This document shows positions 26,064 through 35,364 of a stretch of DNA of 64,000 nucleotides, in pieces (position 1 is the stretch's first letter; every line of letters begins with the position of its first letter). Under the pieces are notes generated by a model that did no database searches, was not told the DNA's origin, and worked only from the letters and a program-made list of their open reading frames with translations. The DNA is from Anaerolineae bacterium (GTDB taxonomy: Bacteria > Chloroflexota > Anaerolineae > Promineifilales > Promineifilaceae), in the NCBI GenBank assembly GCA_023954475.1, contig JAMLHW010000003.1, positions 1-64,000 on the forward strand, given 5' to 3'. The position numbers were made by a program, and so were the translations under genes.

Positions 26064-26085
26064 GCGATTGTGCAGGTTAATTTGG

Positions 26086-28731
26086 TCACTGCCCCGACGC
26101 GAATATTGTCGGCATGAATATTACGTTGGTTAACTGCTGTATATCATGGACATCAATAGTGAATTCCTGAGTGGTTTCACCAGCACTGTTTGCTGCCTTC
26201 ACTGTGACGAACACTTGCCCCGAAGCAGTCGGCGTCCAAGTAATGACGCCTGTGGTAGCATTGATTTGCATACCGGGTGGCCCTGCCAGTAATGAAAACG
26301 TTGGTTCTGGATAACCGACAGCATTGACATCGTAAGTATACAGCATACCGACTTCAGTGTAGGTGCCGGGTGAGGAGGTGATATGCGGTTCCTGCTGCAC
26401 AGTCAGCGTAAATGATTGTGTATCGTTACCGGCCGAATTACTTGCTTTGACTGTCACCGCAACCATGCCGGGTGCGGTCGGCGTCCACTGAATCAATCCC
26501 GATGCATTGATAGTCATACCTGCCGGTGCTGTTGTCAACGTGAAGGTCGGTTCCGGATAGCCGTCGGCATTGACTTCGTAGACATAGAGCGTATCGACTT
26601 CAGCAACTACATCGGGCGATGACGTAATTTCAGGTTTTTGCTGCACAGTCAGCGTAAACGATTGGGTGTCGTTACCAGCCGAATTGCTCGCTTGCACCGT
26701 CACCGCAGCGGTTCCCGGCGTGGTCGGCGTCCACTGAATCAATCCCGATGCATTGATTGTCATGCCGGCTGGAGCAACCGTTAACGTATAAGTTGGTTCC
26801 GGATAGCCGTCAGCATTGACATCATAAGCATACAGCATGTCAACTTCGGCAGTTAAGTCAGGGGTTGAATTGATTTGCGGTGCTTGCCATACACTCAGCA
26901 TGTAGGATTGCGTGTCGATACCAGCCAAATTGCTGGCTTTTACAGTAACGGCATAGATGCCGGAGGCGGCCGGCAGCCAGGTGATAGTTCCCGCTGCATC
27001 AATGGTCATGCCGCTCGGTGCTTCCGTGAGTGTGAACGTTGGCGGCGGTGTTCCTGTCGCTTCGACAGGATAAACATATTCTTCGCCATACAGCATCAGT
27101 ATGATAGGCAGCGACGTGATTTCCGGTGCTTCGTAGACGATGATTTGAAATGATGTCGTATCTGTACCCACGCTGTTCGTAGCGCGTACGGTGACATCTA
27201 CTGTTCCGGGTGCAGTCGGCGTCCATTGTATGACGCCGTCGGTCGCTCCGATTGTCATGCCTGCCGGATAGCTGTCGAGCGAATAGGTAGGTGCAGGGAC
27301 GCCGCTGGCGGTAGCCGTTATCGTAAACTCGTCGCCTACAATCGCAGAATCGTCTGGTATGGGGTCTAGTTGCGGTTCGGCAAAAACGGCAATTGTATAC
27401 GATTGCATATCGCTGCCGACGCTGTTGGTTGCCTGGACGGTTACAGCATGGTCGCCCGTTGTGGTTGGTAGCCAGGAGATAAGGCCGGTGACCGTGTCAA
27501 TTGTCATTCCGGCCGGTTTTGTCGTCAGCGAGTAGGTCGGTGTCGGATTGCCGGTGGCATTGACGTCGTAGGTATAGGATCGGCCGATGACACCCGTGAT
27601 CACCGGCGTAGATGTGATAGCCGGTGCTTCGAAAGCGGTGACATCGATGGTGTAGGATTGTGTGTCAAAGCCGACAACATTGTGTGCTTCGACTGTCACC
27701 GAATAAGCCCCGGCAGCAGCAGGTGTCCAGTTAATCACACCGGTATCCGGATCGATGATCATACCGTTGGGTGCTTCTGTGAGTGAGAATTCAGTCGGCC
27801 GATCTGGATAATTTACATCTGTTTCCACATCGTAGACATAAGGCTCATCAACAGCAGCCTCGGTCACGGGTGACGATGTAATGGTCGGTGCGATAAAGCA
27901 CACAGGTAACAATGTGTCTAGTCCCTGTTTCCATTGCGGCGCCATTTTGGAGTAACCTGTGTGAAACGGGTGCAGCGCATCATTCATGTCACCGGCCGGC
28001 TGGATTTGATAGATCAAGCCTGCGTCGACTTCCACATCAATGATTTCAATCAAGTCGCCGGCTGCAATGCGAGCGAGCGCCATGGCTTCGACATTGTTGT
28101 TGAAAATAGTCCAGTTTCCGTTGAAGGGAACGCGGTTGATGATGCGGGCCAGCACGACGACGATGTCCGGGTCGACGACGTCTATTTTGTTGAGAATGAT
28201 CCCGACAGTGGCTGCGCTGGTATTGTTTGGATTGGCATTTAGATCGTTTGTCCCAATGTGGAGCAGGACAATATCGGCCGGATTGTCGGTTAAATAGCCG
28301 GTGACGCTGTTGGCTGTCGTATTGGCGGTGGCTCCAGGCGCACCCTGGTGATGCGGATCGAAGCCGTCAATGGGGGTGTAATATTGTCCGTTTGTTCGGC
28401 TGCCGACAAAATCGACATAGTAACCGGCCTGTTGCAAGCTGTGCCATAGATCATAGCGGTATGAAATCCATTTGTCTGAATCGGTAACACCTGAATTGGA
28501 GCCTTGTGTTATGGAATCGCCAAGCGGCATGATGCGTACCGGCGCGCTACAATCGAAGGTAACGGTAGGTCGCATTGTATCTGTGTTGGCATCAACTGTA
28601 GTTGTTGTGACTCCCCAGATAAGCCACACGGTCATGATCAGGCCAATGGGCAAGGTCAGGTGCAGGAAGATGTCGCGAATAGTTAGGGCTGGCTGACGCC
28701 GTTTAGGGGCCGGCAGGCGTAGCGGGTTCAT
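26086..28731 (-). CDS. Secreted SGNH hydrolase with seven Ig-like (He-PIG) repeats
   Basis: An 881-residue surface protein with an N-terminal membrane or signal helix at residues ~23-43. The SGNH hydrolase domain spans ~60-278: block I MPLGDSITQGSNSG (71-76 core), LLHIGTNDLNAN (160-163) and the catalytic NDALHPFH (D251, H254). Seven tandem Ig-like modules (281-862) follow, each of 81-87 residues with PAGMTIN...GLIQWTP...VTVxASN cores. No transmembrane or sorting motif follows the last module. Modules 5 and 6 are about 80% identical, a recent duplication. Predicted to bind and act on an extracellular carbohydrate. It overlaps the GT39 gene by 29 nt. Confidence 0.88.
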   Translation of the reverse strand: MNPLRLPAPKRRQPALTIRDIFLHLTLPIGLIMTVWLIWGVTTTTVDANTDTMRPTVTFDCSAPVRIMPLGDSITQGSNSGVTDSDKWISYRYDLWHSLQQAGYYVDFVGSRTNGQYYTPIDGFDPHHQGAPGATANTTANSVTGYLTDNPADIVLLHIGTNDLNANPNNTSAATVGIILNKIDVVDPDIVVVLARIINRVPFNGNWTIFNNNVEAMALARIAAGDLIEIIDVEVDAGLIYQIQPAGDMNDALHPFHTGYSKMAPQWKQGLDTLLPVCFIAPTITSSPVTEAAVDEPYVYDVETDVNYPDRPTEFSLTEAPNGMIIDPDTGVINWTPAAAGAYSVTVEAHNVVGFDTQSYTIDVTAFEAPAITSTPVITGVIGRSYTYDVNATGNPTPTYSLTTKPAGMTIDTVTGLISWLPTTTGDHAVTVQATNSVGSDMQSYTIAVFAEPQLDPIPDDSAIVGDEFTITATASGVPAPTYSLDSYPAGMTIGATDGVIQWTPTAPGTVDVTVRATNSVGTDTTSFQIIVYEAPEITSLPIILMLYGEEYVYPVEATGTPPPTFTLTEAPSGMTIDAAGTITWLPAASGIYAVTVKASNLAGIDTQSYMLSVWQAPQINSTPDLTAEVDMLYAYDVNADGYPEPTYTLTVAPAGMTINASGLIQWTPTTPGTAAVTVQASNSAGNDTQSFTLTVQQKPEITSSPDVVAEVDTLYVYEVNADGYPEPTFTLTTAPAGMTINASGLIQWTPTAPGMVAVTVKASNSAGNDTQSFTLTVQQEPHITSSPGTYTEVGMLYTYDVNAVGYPEPTFSLLAGPPGMQINATTGVITWTPTASGQVFVTVKAANSAGETTQEFTIDVHDIQQLTNVIFMPTIFASGQ
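26134..27891 (-). repeat. Tandem coding repeat, seven He-PIG modules
   Basis: Codes for residues 281-862 of the SGNH protein. Unit length is 243-261 nt. Central modules 5 (616-697) and 6 (698-779) share long identical stretches such as MTINASGLIQWTPT and ASNSAGNDTQSFTLTV, so unequal recombination could change the copy number. Confidence 0.85.
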
Positions 28732-30142
28732 ATTTATGTACCCTCATCGTGAAATTGCGTGCCTGAACGTGGACATCGAATATGGCGTCGATGATAGCTT
28801 GATCGTTGAGCCACGTATACACGTGGGGGCGCTGGAATTCCAGATTGAGATCATCGACAAACCAGACGGTTTGATCACCGTCGGCGATTTCAGCCAGGTT
28901 GAGGGCAGCAACGTCCTTGGTTTTTCCGGGCAAATAGTAGTCACCGAGCAATCGTTCGGGAACGGCGACGAGATCGTCAGATTCCATATGTGACTCAATC
29001 CAGGCGAATGCTGCCTTCCAATTCGGCCGATTGCCGTTTTGATAGCGATAATACAGTGCATTATCCGCAAGCGGTGCGATGAGAAGCAGACCAAGCACTG
29101 CCAACACCAATACGCGATTATCTTTAGTCCTGGAATCAAACAAACGAATCGCTGCAACAGCCGCCAAAATAATGATGCTCGGCAGCGATACAAACGCGTA
29201 CCGATTGGCGCTGTACTGGATTAACGAAGCCGCCATGATGATGAGCAACGGCATGGTAGCTGTGATTGTCAGCAACAAGCCTGTGCGACTGCGTTCCTTA
29301 AATAGCACCCAGGCACCGGCCAAACTCAAGACAATGATTGGAAGCGTCATGTAGAAGACGACACCGGCAAGAATCCAAACAGGATTGTTGTTGATGAAGC
29401 TGAAGTTTGAGATTGCACCAGACAGGTTGTTTACAATCGGCCACATGAACGGAATACCGACGATCAATCCCGGTATAATATAGATTAGGAATGTGCGCCA
29501 GCGCCATCCTGCGGGTTTCTCGTAAGGCAGCACAAACAGCAGTACCCAGTACAATGTGACGACCGGTACAAACGTGAGCGCGACCAATCTTTCCATGACC
29601 GCTGCCCCTAAGAACACAAGCGAAGCGATTAGATACACAGGCTTGTCTTCTTCCATGCCAATATGAAAGCAGAAGAGAGCAAGGTTGAAAAACAGCAACA
29701 ATGACGTATAGAAACGTGCGTTTTGTGACCAATAGATATGCCAGGGCACAATCGCGAGCAATAGCATAGTCAGCAGGGCGACGCGCACATCGAGCAAGCG
29801 ACGAATTGGGAAATAGAGCAGAATGATGGTGGCGATGCCGATCACAGTCGCCGCCAGTCGCGCGCTCCATTCGGAGGTGCCGAACTGTTCCAGGCTGAGG
29901 TGCGTCAACACCAATGACAACGGCATATCGGTGATTTGACGTGATAAGACCCCAGCAGAATCGCGAATCGTGTACATTTCATCGCGCCAAAAACTGAATG
30001 CACCCAGTTTATAAAAGCGCAGCACGCCACTGACAACACATATTGCAGCCAGCAACACGTACTGCCATGCCTCAATACGGGCTTGCCAGGTCGTGGGGGC
30101 TAAACTTTTACGTTGCGTGACGGATACTTCTGGTACGCTCAT
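28703..30142 (-). CDS. GT39-like membrane glycosyltransferase (ArnT/PMT family)
   Basis: A 479-residue protein with about 10-12 membrane helices and a C-terminal soluble tail. The first loop after helix 1 has FSFWRDEMYTIRDS (acidic Asp-Glu pair, typical catalytic site of ArnT/PMT GT-C enzymes), followed by SEWSARLAATVIGIATIIL and VPWHIYWSQNARFYTS. It should use a polyprenyl-phosphate sugar on the outer face. Start ATG 30142 follows the epimerase gene by 12 nt. Confidence 0.85.
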   Translation of the reverse strand: MSVPEVSVTQRKSLAPTTWQARIEAWQYVLLAAICVVSGVLRFYKLGAFSFWRDEMYTIRDSAGVLSRQITDMPLSLVLTHLSLEQFGTSEWSARLAATVIGIATIILLYFPIRRLLDVRVALLTMLLLAIVPWHIYWSQNARFYTSLLLFFNLALFCFHIGMEEDKPVYLIASLVFLGAAVMERLVALTFVPVVTLYWVLLFVLPYEKPAGWRWRTFLIYIIPGLIVGIPFMWPIVNNLSGAISNFSFINNNPVWILAGVVFYMTLPIIVLSLAGAWVLFKERSRTGLLLTITATMPLLIIMAASLIQYSANRYAFVSLPSIIILAAVAAIRLFDSRTKDNRVLVLAVLGLLLIAPLADNALYYRYQNGNRPNWKAAFAWIESHMESDDLVAVPERLLGDYYLPGKTKDVAALNLAEIADGDQTVWFVDDLNLEFQRPHVYTWLNDQAIIDAIFDVHVQARNFTMRVHKYEPATPAGP

Positions 30143-30154
30143 TGCACATCACGG

Positions 30155-31150
30155 TTAAAGGTAGTTGTTGGTGCGATACCAATCGGCCGTTTGTTTGACA
30201 CCCGTAGCGAGGTCGATTTTCGGCCGAAAACCCAATACACGGTTTGCTTTACCAATATCAAACGCCCGATCCTTTGTGAAAAAATCTAGCCGACGCGGAT
30301 AGAGTGGCGGTTTAACGCCTAGCGGTGTGCAGACAGCTTTGCTGACATGGGCAGCAATTTTCACCGGCAACAATGGTACTTGTCGTCGCGGTGGCGGCTT
30401 GCCCAACGCAGCAGCCACCAACTCAATCCATTTCCTGATTGTAACAATTTCTGCGCCGGTCAAGATAAAAATCTCATCAATTGCTTGATCAAGTTGTCCG
30501 GCTAACAGAAAACCGTCGACGAGATCGTCGATGTGGATAAACGTGTATTGTACGTTGCCATCGCCGATCAGCCAGAATGCGCCCCGATTAATGGCGCGGT
30601 AAACTTTCAGGAACCGCATGTCGCCGGGGCCATATATACCACCAGGGCGCACAACTGACAACGGTAGACCGCGCTTCTGTGAGAATTCAAGCGCGTTGCG
30701 CTCAGCAACGGCTTTTGAGGCTTGATAATCGTCGCCCGGATTGTAAGGCGCTGTCTCATCAGCCGGTGGGTTTTTGATGTCACCTAATACGCCCACGGTG
30801 CTGCAATGCACAAATCGGCCGATTCCCGCGCGTGCAGCCAGTTCCAACAAACGTTCCGTACCACCGACATTGGTATCGTAGAAATATTGTGTGCTGACTT
30901 CTGTCCGGAACGCTGCCGCAATGTGGTACACCGTATCAATGCCATCGAGAAGTTGATCGGGTAGCGGTCGGCTAAGGTCGCCTATGTGTATTTCCAGATT
31001 GTCGCCGGAAAGGCCCGACAAATCGCTGTTAGGACGCGCCAGCACGCGAACATGGTGACCGTTTGCCAGCAGGCGACGGCAGAGATGTCCGCCGGTGAAG
31101 CCGGATGCGCCGGTAACAAGAATGTGCTGCTTTACTTTATCTTGGCTCAT
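30155..31150 (-). CDS. NAD-dependent epimerase/dehydratase (extended SDR)
   Basis: A 331-residue Rossmann enzyme with TGASGFTGGHL (residues 13-23) and the catalytic YQASK (Y142, K146). A C-terminal NAD(P)-sugar-binding domain contains IGKANRVLGFRPK. It is likely to interconvert or dehydrate a nucleotide sugar, or act on a related substrate; the subfamily cannot be decided. Start: ATG 31150, overlapping the asparagine-synthase stop (ATGA); a longer frame to 31174 is less likely. Confidence 0.85.
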   Translation of the reverse strand: MSQDKVKQHILVTGASGFTGGHLCRRLLANGHHVRVLARPNSDLSGLSGDNLEIHIGDLSRPLPDQLLDGIDTVYHIAAAFRTEVSTQYFYDTNVGGTERLLELAARAGIGRFVHCSTVGVLGDIKNPPADETAPYNPGDDYQASKAVAERNALEFSQKRGLPLSVVRPGGIYGPGDMRFLKVYRAINRGAFWLIGDGNVQYTFIHIDDLVDGFLLAGQLDQAIDEIFILTGAEIVTIRKWIELVAAALGKPPPRRQVPLLPVKIAAHVSKAVCTPLGVKPPLYPRRLDFFTKDRAFDIGKANRVLGFRPKIDLATGVKQTADWYRTNNYL

Positions 31151-32970
31151 GTCAAGGGATTGTTGGCTAACCACAAGTCAAGGACGGTCAAAGCCCAAAG
31201 ACGGTGTGAATTGTTTTTTCTCAGGTGCATGTGATCTTGCCACATCGTGTCGATCATCGTTCGGCCGATGCCGATATTCGACAAACGCGTGCTGTGTAAA
31301 CTATCCAACACAAAGGTCTGTACACGTTTATGGGTACGCAACCAGTTCTTGAATGGAATTGAATGACCTAACTTGTCTTTGCGGTGTGCGATTTCACGCG
31401 GCAAAAATGGTTCAACAGCTACCCGTTCAATATATTTCGCATCTGATATTCGGCGCAGTTTTAATTTTGATGGAATCATCGTGCTGTATTCAACCAGCCG
31501 GTGATCAAGTAATGGGAAGTGTGGTGTGATGTCGACAGAGCGGACGAGATCCATGCGCCGCAACGAAAAACGCAAGACTGATTGAAAATCGGCGTAGAGA
31601 GAACGACTGAGGGTATCGTGTCCGTCGGCTTCTGCATTAAGCGTGATAATGTCGCCGTAAATTGCGTTGGCATCGATTGGTGCATTCAGGAGTCGCTGTA
31701 GTTCATTGAGCGTGTAATATGCTCGCCAGCGCTGCGTGCCTAATTCAGCCGGATGCGAGAGGCTTTCAGCGAACCGTTTTAATTTGATCGGAGTTGTGAG
31801 TTTCTGATCAGAATCGGCAAAAAGTGAGGCAGGGGCAAACAACAGCGTTTGCAACCTGCGTGGCAACCAGTCAATGAATCTGGCACCTTTGTCAGCTACA
31901 TAGACCGGGTGACCGCCAAATAGCTCATCGCCGCCGTCTCCAGTAAATACGTCGTCAATCTGTGTTGCTGCGACGCGTCCAAGCAGATAGGTTGCCATAT
32001 TGATACCGACATCGGCAAAAGGCTCTTGCATGTGGACGACCAATTCGGCCGAATTGAGAACGTCTTCTGGTGCGTACAAAACCTCATGATGAACCGCATC
32101 ACAATACGATCCCATAATACGTGCGTAATGCGACTCGTCAAAGGTGTTACCCAAACAGCGGTATGAGAAGGTGTGCAATTGCTTAGCGTACGCTTCCCGA
32201 CTCAAGCTGGCAACTGTGCTCGAATCAAGCCCTCCGCTAACAAAAATGCCCAGTGATTGTGCAGCCGATGTGCGCATCGCTACCGCTGACTTTAGCAGTT
32301 CGCGAATGTGTTCCGCATGGACAACGGCGTCGGCTTGCTGAGTCTGTGCAAATGAGAGCTGCCAGTAACGACGTTCTGATAAATTGCCGGCAGAAACAGT
32401 AATGATGTGTGCGGGACGGATTTTTTTAATGCCTGTATAAAATGTGCTCCAGCCCGGATTGTAGTTGAAAGTGAGGTAGCGTTGTAAAGCATCGTAATTG
32501 AGTCGCGTCGTGACGGCAGGATGGTGGGCAATCGGCCGAATTTGAGTAGCAAAAACGGTTACATCTGGCTGGTCGGCGTAATACAGCGTACCAATACCCA
32601 ACTGATCGCGACCAAGCGTCAGCGAACCTGATGCGTGATCGTACAAGGCAAATGCAAACTGCCCGTTAAATTGTGCTAGCACCGCATCATTGCGCAGCGA
32701 TAATAGGCGAGCTGCTGCTTCGACCGAGTCTGTTGCTTTGGCTTGTGCCGCTGAAACGCCACACCATTGTTGCAGCAGGTCGGCGTGGTTGTGAATGATG
32801 CCTTGCCATGCCAATACAACCTGGTCGCCGACAAATAAGGCGCTGTGGCGTGCCGCATCAGCAGCAAGTGCCGCCCGCCCATCTGACCACAGCTCGTTGG
32901 CTGTGTGCATCAGCCGCGTCTGGTCTGTTGCTGTGTGCGTATTGCTTTTAACCAGCATGCCGAAAATCAT
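31147..32970 (-). CDS. Asparagine synthase-like amidotransferase lacking the catalytic Cys
   Basis: A 607-residue protein with the two AsnB domains. The class II glutaminase fold is recognisable (GQFAFALYDH, LGRDQLGIGTLYYAD), but the N-terminus reads MIFGMLVKS instead of MCGI. The nucleophilic Cys2 is therefore missing from either possible start (ATG 32970 or 32958), and glutamine hydrolysis should be lost. The synthase PP-loop IFVSGGLDSSTVAS (~244-256) and GDGGDELFGGHPVYV are intact. It may work with ammonia, with a partner glutaminase such as the complete AsnB 4 kb away, or on another nucleophile. Likely amidates a glycan carboxylate. Confidence 0.85.
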   Translation of the reverse strand: MIFGMLVKSNTHTATDQTRLMHTANELWSDGRAALAADAARHSALFVGDQVVLAWQGIIHNHADLLQQWCGVSAAQAKATDSVEAAARLLSLRNDAVLAQFNGQFAFALYDHASGSLTLGRDQLGIGTLYYADQPDVTVFATQIRPIAHHPAVTTRLNYDALQRYLTFNYNPGWSTFYTGIKKIRPAHIITVSAGNLSERRYWQLSFAQTQQADAVVHAEHIRELLKSAVAMRTSAAQSLGIFVSGGLDSSTVASLSREAYAKQLHTFSYRCLGNTFDESHYARIMGSYCDAVHHEVLYAPEDVLNSAELVVHMQEPFADVGINMATYLLGRVAATQIDDVFTGDGGDELFGGHPVYVADKGARFIDWLPRRLQTLLFAPASLFADSDQKLTTPIKLKRFAESLSHPAELGTQRWRAYYTLNELQRLLNAPIDANAIYGDIITLNAEADGHDTLSRSLYADFQSVLRFSLRRMDLVRSVDITPHFPLLDHRLVEYSTMIPSKLKLRRISDAKYIERVAVEPFLPREIAHRKDKLGHSIPFKNWLRTHKRVQTFVLDSLHSTRLSNIGIGRTMIDTMWQDHMHLRKNNSHRLWALTVLDLWLANNPLT

Positions 32971-33029
32971 ATACGTATTGTAACCGTTAAGGTGTTACCT
33001 GCCTGGCAGATCTGAATAGATTCTGTGTA

Positions 33030-34550
33030 TTATTCTGGTATTTGGTCGACTGTTGTCTTGCAGTACGAGTTGAATTCGACTAATTCGGCACGCTGACGCG
33101 CTTCATCCCACCCCAACTCTTCAGCCATGACTGTGACGATTTCATTGACCGTGTCTGCGGCTGGGATTCCATCTGTACCGATGTCTGTCCGGCGCAATAC
33201 GACATCGGCCACTGTTTGTGCCATTTCCCGGCGCACGGCATAACGCGTCATTTCGGCCGATGTCAACGCCGCAGGCATTCCGTAGCCCGTGATCGACGTG
33301 GTACGCGTCTGGCAAGGTTGGCCTGCATTCAAATGACGGCTGACACCGTCGATCGCTTGTTCAGCGAGGAGCCGCGCTGCTGTGTATTTGACGCTGAGCA
33401 TAGTCAGGAGGCCGTCCATGCCGTGTTGTGCATGATCGATGATGCGACCTTCACGAACGAGGCGGATGGTTCCGGCTGCAGCATCACGATTTTTCCATGC
33501 CGGTAAAATCCCCTGATGAACATGCTGAATGTCGTCGTTGGTGAGCGCTACACCGGGCAAAGCTGTGTTGACTTCAGCAATAAAGGCTTCAATTTGCGCC
33601 GTCGTTGCCAGACCGGGACCATCGTGTGCTTTGAATGGAACATGCGCCGTGCCGATAATCGAACCGCTGCGCCACGGCGTGATAAACAGCAAGCGTGATG
33701 GTTGGCCCGATGGCGGCTGTGTGGGCAGCGCCAGCGCTACATCGGCGAAACGTCTCGCGACGACCAGATTGAGTGCTACGCTGGGTTGGATGTCCAGCCC
33801 GACTCCGTACGCGCCTGTACCGGGCAGTAAATGGTGCAGGCTGTAACCGGCTGCGTTGATGACTGTACGGCCTGCGATTACAAACGGTTGTGTTGAGCCG
33901 TTGGGCAGTGTGTCGCGGACAATGACGCCTGTGACACGTTCGCCGCTGCACTCGAAGTCGGTGACAGCGACATAATTGGCTACGGTAGCGCCCTGTGCCG
34001 CTGCCGCGAGTATAAACGAGAGTGTCAGGCGTTCAGAATTGACCATCTGGCCGTCCACCCACATGGCGCCGCCGGTGGCTTCAATTCGGCTCAGGTCGAG
34101 TTCGGGGGCCAGTGCAAGCCACTCGGTGCGGGAGAAGAGGCGTCCGCGAGGGAGGCGTACGGTTTGCGGGTTGTTTCGGCCGAAACTGATCACATCATTG
34201 GCCGCCAACGCCGCACGCATCAGCCAGCGATGCCGTTTCAGGCCGACTGTTGTCGGCACCACGACCGGCAGCGGAGCAATCAGATGGGGTGCAATGGTGA
34301 AAAATGCCTGGCGTTCCCGTGCCATGCTGCGCGCCCGACGCAGATTGCCGTCCTGGAGATAGCGCAAGCCGCCGTGAATGATCTTAAGGCTGTTGGCTGA
34401 GGTGGCGTGTCCAAAATCGCCGGCTTCGACGAGGGCAACGCGAAAACCGCGCAATGTGGCGTCCCAGGCCGCACATGCGCCGGCAATACCGCCGCCGATG
34501 ACGACAACATCGAATGTTTGATTGGAAAGGGCTGCAATATTGCGCTGCAT
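33030..34550 (-). CDS. GlpD-like FAD-dependent glycerol-3-phosphate dehydrogenase
   Basis: A 506-residue flavoprotein with the FAD motif VVVIGGGIAGACAAWDA (residues ~15-31). The GlpD signature SLKIIHGGLRYLQDGN follows, and a C-terminal domain (KYTAARLLAEQAID and later helices) matches the family. Normally oxidises glycerol-3-phosphate to dihydroxyacetone phosphate at the membrane. Here it sits inside a glycan cluster between an AsnB-like gene and a methyltransferase, so a different polyol-phosphate substrate or a role in supplying a glycerol-phosphate-derived unit is possible. Start: ATG 34550; upstream frame to 34604 lacks support. Confidence 0.85.
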   Translation of the reverse strand: MQRNIAALSNQTFDVVVIGGGIAGACAAWDATLRGFRVALVEAGDFGHATSANSLKIIHGGLRYLQDGNLRRARSMARERQAFFTIAPHLIAPLPVVVPTTVGLKRHRWLMRAALAANDVISFGRNNPQTVRLPRGRLFSRTEWLALAPELDLSRIEATGGAMWVDGQMVNSERLTLSFILAAAAQGATVANYVAVTDFECSGERVTGVIVRDTLPNGSTQPFVIAGRTVINAAGYSLHHLLPGTGAYGVGLDIQPSVALNLVVARRFADVALALPTQPPSGQPSRLLFITPWRSGSIIGTAHVPFKAHDGPGLATTAQIEAFIAEVNTALPGVALTNDDIQHVHQGILPAWKNRDAAAGTIRLVREGRIIDHAQHGMDGLLTMLSVKYTAARLLAEQAIDGVSRHLNAGQPCQTRTTSITGYGMPAALTSAEMTRYAVRREMAQTVADVVLRRTDIGTDGIPAADTVNEIVTVMAEELGWDEARQRAELVEFNSYCKTTVDQIPE

Positions 34551-34564
34551 GGTCGAACTGCCCG

Positions 34565-35332
34565 TTATTTGTCGGCAAATGCCATGAGATGCCAGCCTGA
34601 CCAACGCACGAGCGGCTGCGGCAAGGCGTTGAAGGTGCCGACGAAGAGATCGTTGTAGAGTCGTGCCTGCAAGCCGCCGTGAAGCTGTGTTTTCACGGGG
34701 AAGCGCTCGGGAATGATGTTCACATTGCTGAATGCGGTGAGCATGGAGCGAAAGTTGCGGCTACTGTAAGTGGCAAAGCCGGGTGCATCGACATGTTCCA
34801 AATCGGCGGGCGTGATTATAGCCAGTGCACTCAGCCAGGAATATTTGTTGTAGACCATCAAAATGGCTTGTCCGCCCGGGCGCAAGACGCGATGAATTTC
34901 GGCGAGCATACGCCGGGGATCGATGGTGTATTGCAGCACGCCGTGGGCGTAGACGACGTCAAACTGATCGTCGTGAAACGCCATTGCTTCGCCGTTCATC
35001 TGCTCCAATTCGGCCGAAAGTTCATGCTGCGCAAAGTTGGTGCGAGCCAGATCGAGCGCCGTTTCCGACAAATCAATGCCGGTGACATGCGCGCCACCTG
35101 CGGCGAAACGCACCAGATCAATGCCTATGCCGCAGCCGACTTCGAGCAAGCGCTGTCCGGCAAAGCCGTCAAAATTGACGAGGCGCGGCAAATAGTGCAG
35201 TTTGTTGTAACGATAGGCGGCCAGTTGGCTGAAAAATTCGGCCGAACCTGCCGGCGCAGTTGCGATATCGAGATCGTGGATATGTGTATTCCAATAGGCG
35301 CGGATAGCGAGAAGATTGACAGCTTCTGACAT
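34565..35332 (-). CDS. Class I SAM-dependent methyltransferase
   Basis: A 255-residue enzyme with LLEVGCGIGIDLVRFAAGG (SAM loop), HVTGIDLSETAL and FDVVYAHGVLQYTIDPRRM, then LRPGGQAILMVYNKYSW. These give a confident methyltransferase call but not a substrate. Fourteen nucleotides before the GlpD-like gene and 32 nt after AsnB. Predicted to methylate a glycan or lipid-linked intermediate. Confidence 0.82.
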   Translation of the reverse strand: MSEAVNLLAIRAYWNTHIHDLDIATAPAGSAEFFSQLAAYRYNKLHYLPRLVNFDGFAGQRLLEVGCGIGIDLVRFAAGGAHVTGIDLSETALDLARTNFAQHELSAELEQMNGEAMAFHDDQFDVVYAHGVLQYTIDPRRMLAEIHRVLRPGGQAILMVYNKYSWLSALAIITPADLEHVDAPGFATYSSRNFRSMLTAFSNVNIIPERFPVKTQLHGGLQARLYNDLFVGTFNALPQPLVRWSGWHLMAFADK

Positions 35333-35364
35333 GCGCTAATTATAGCGCGTTGAATCGATTGCGC

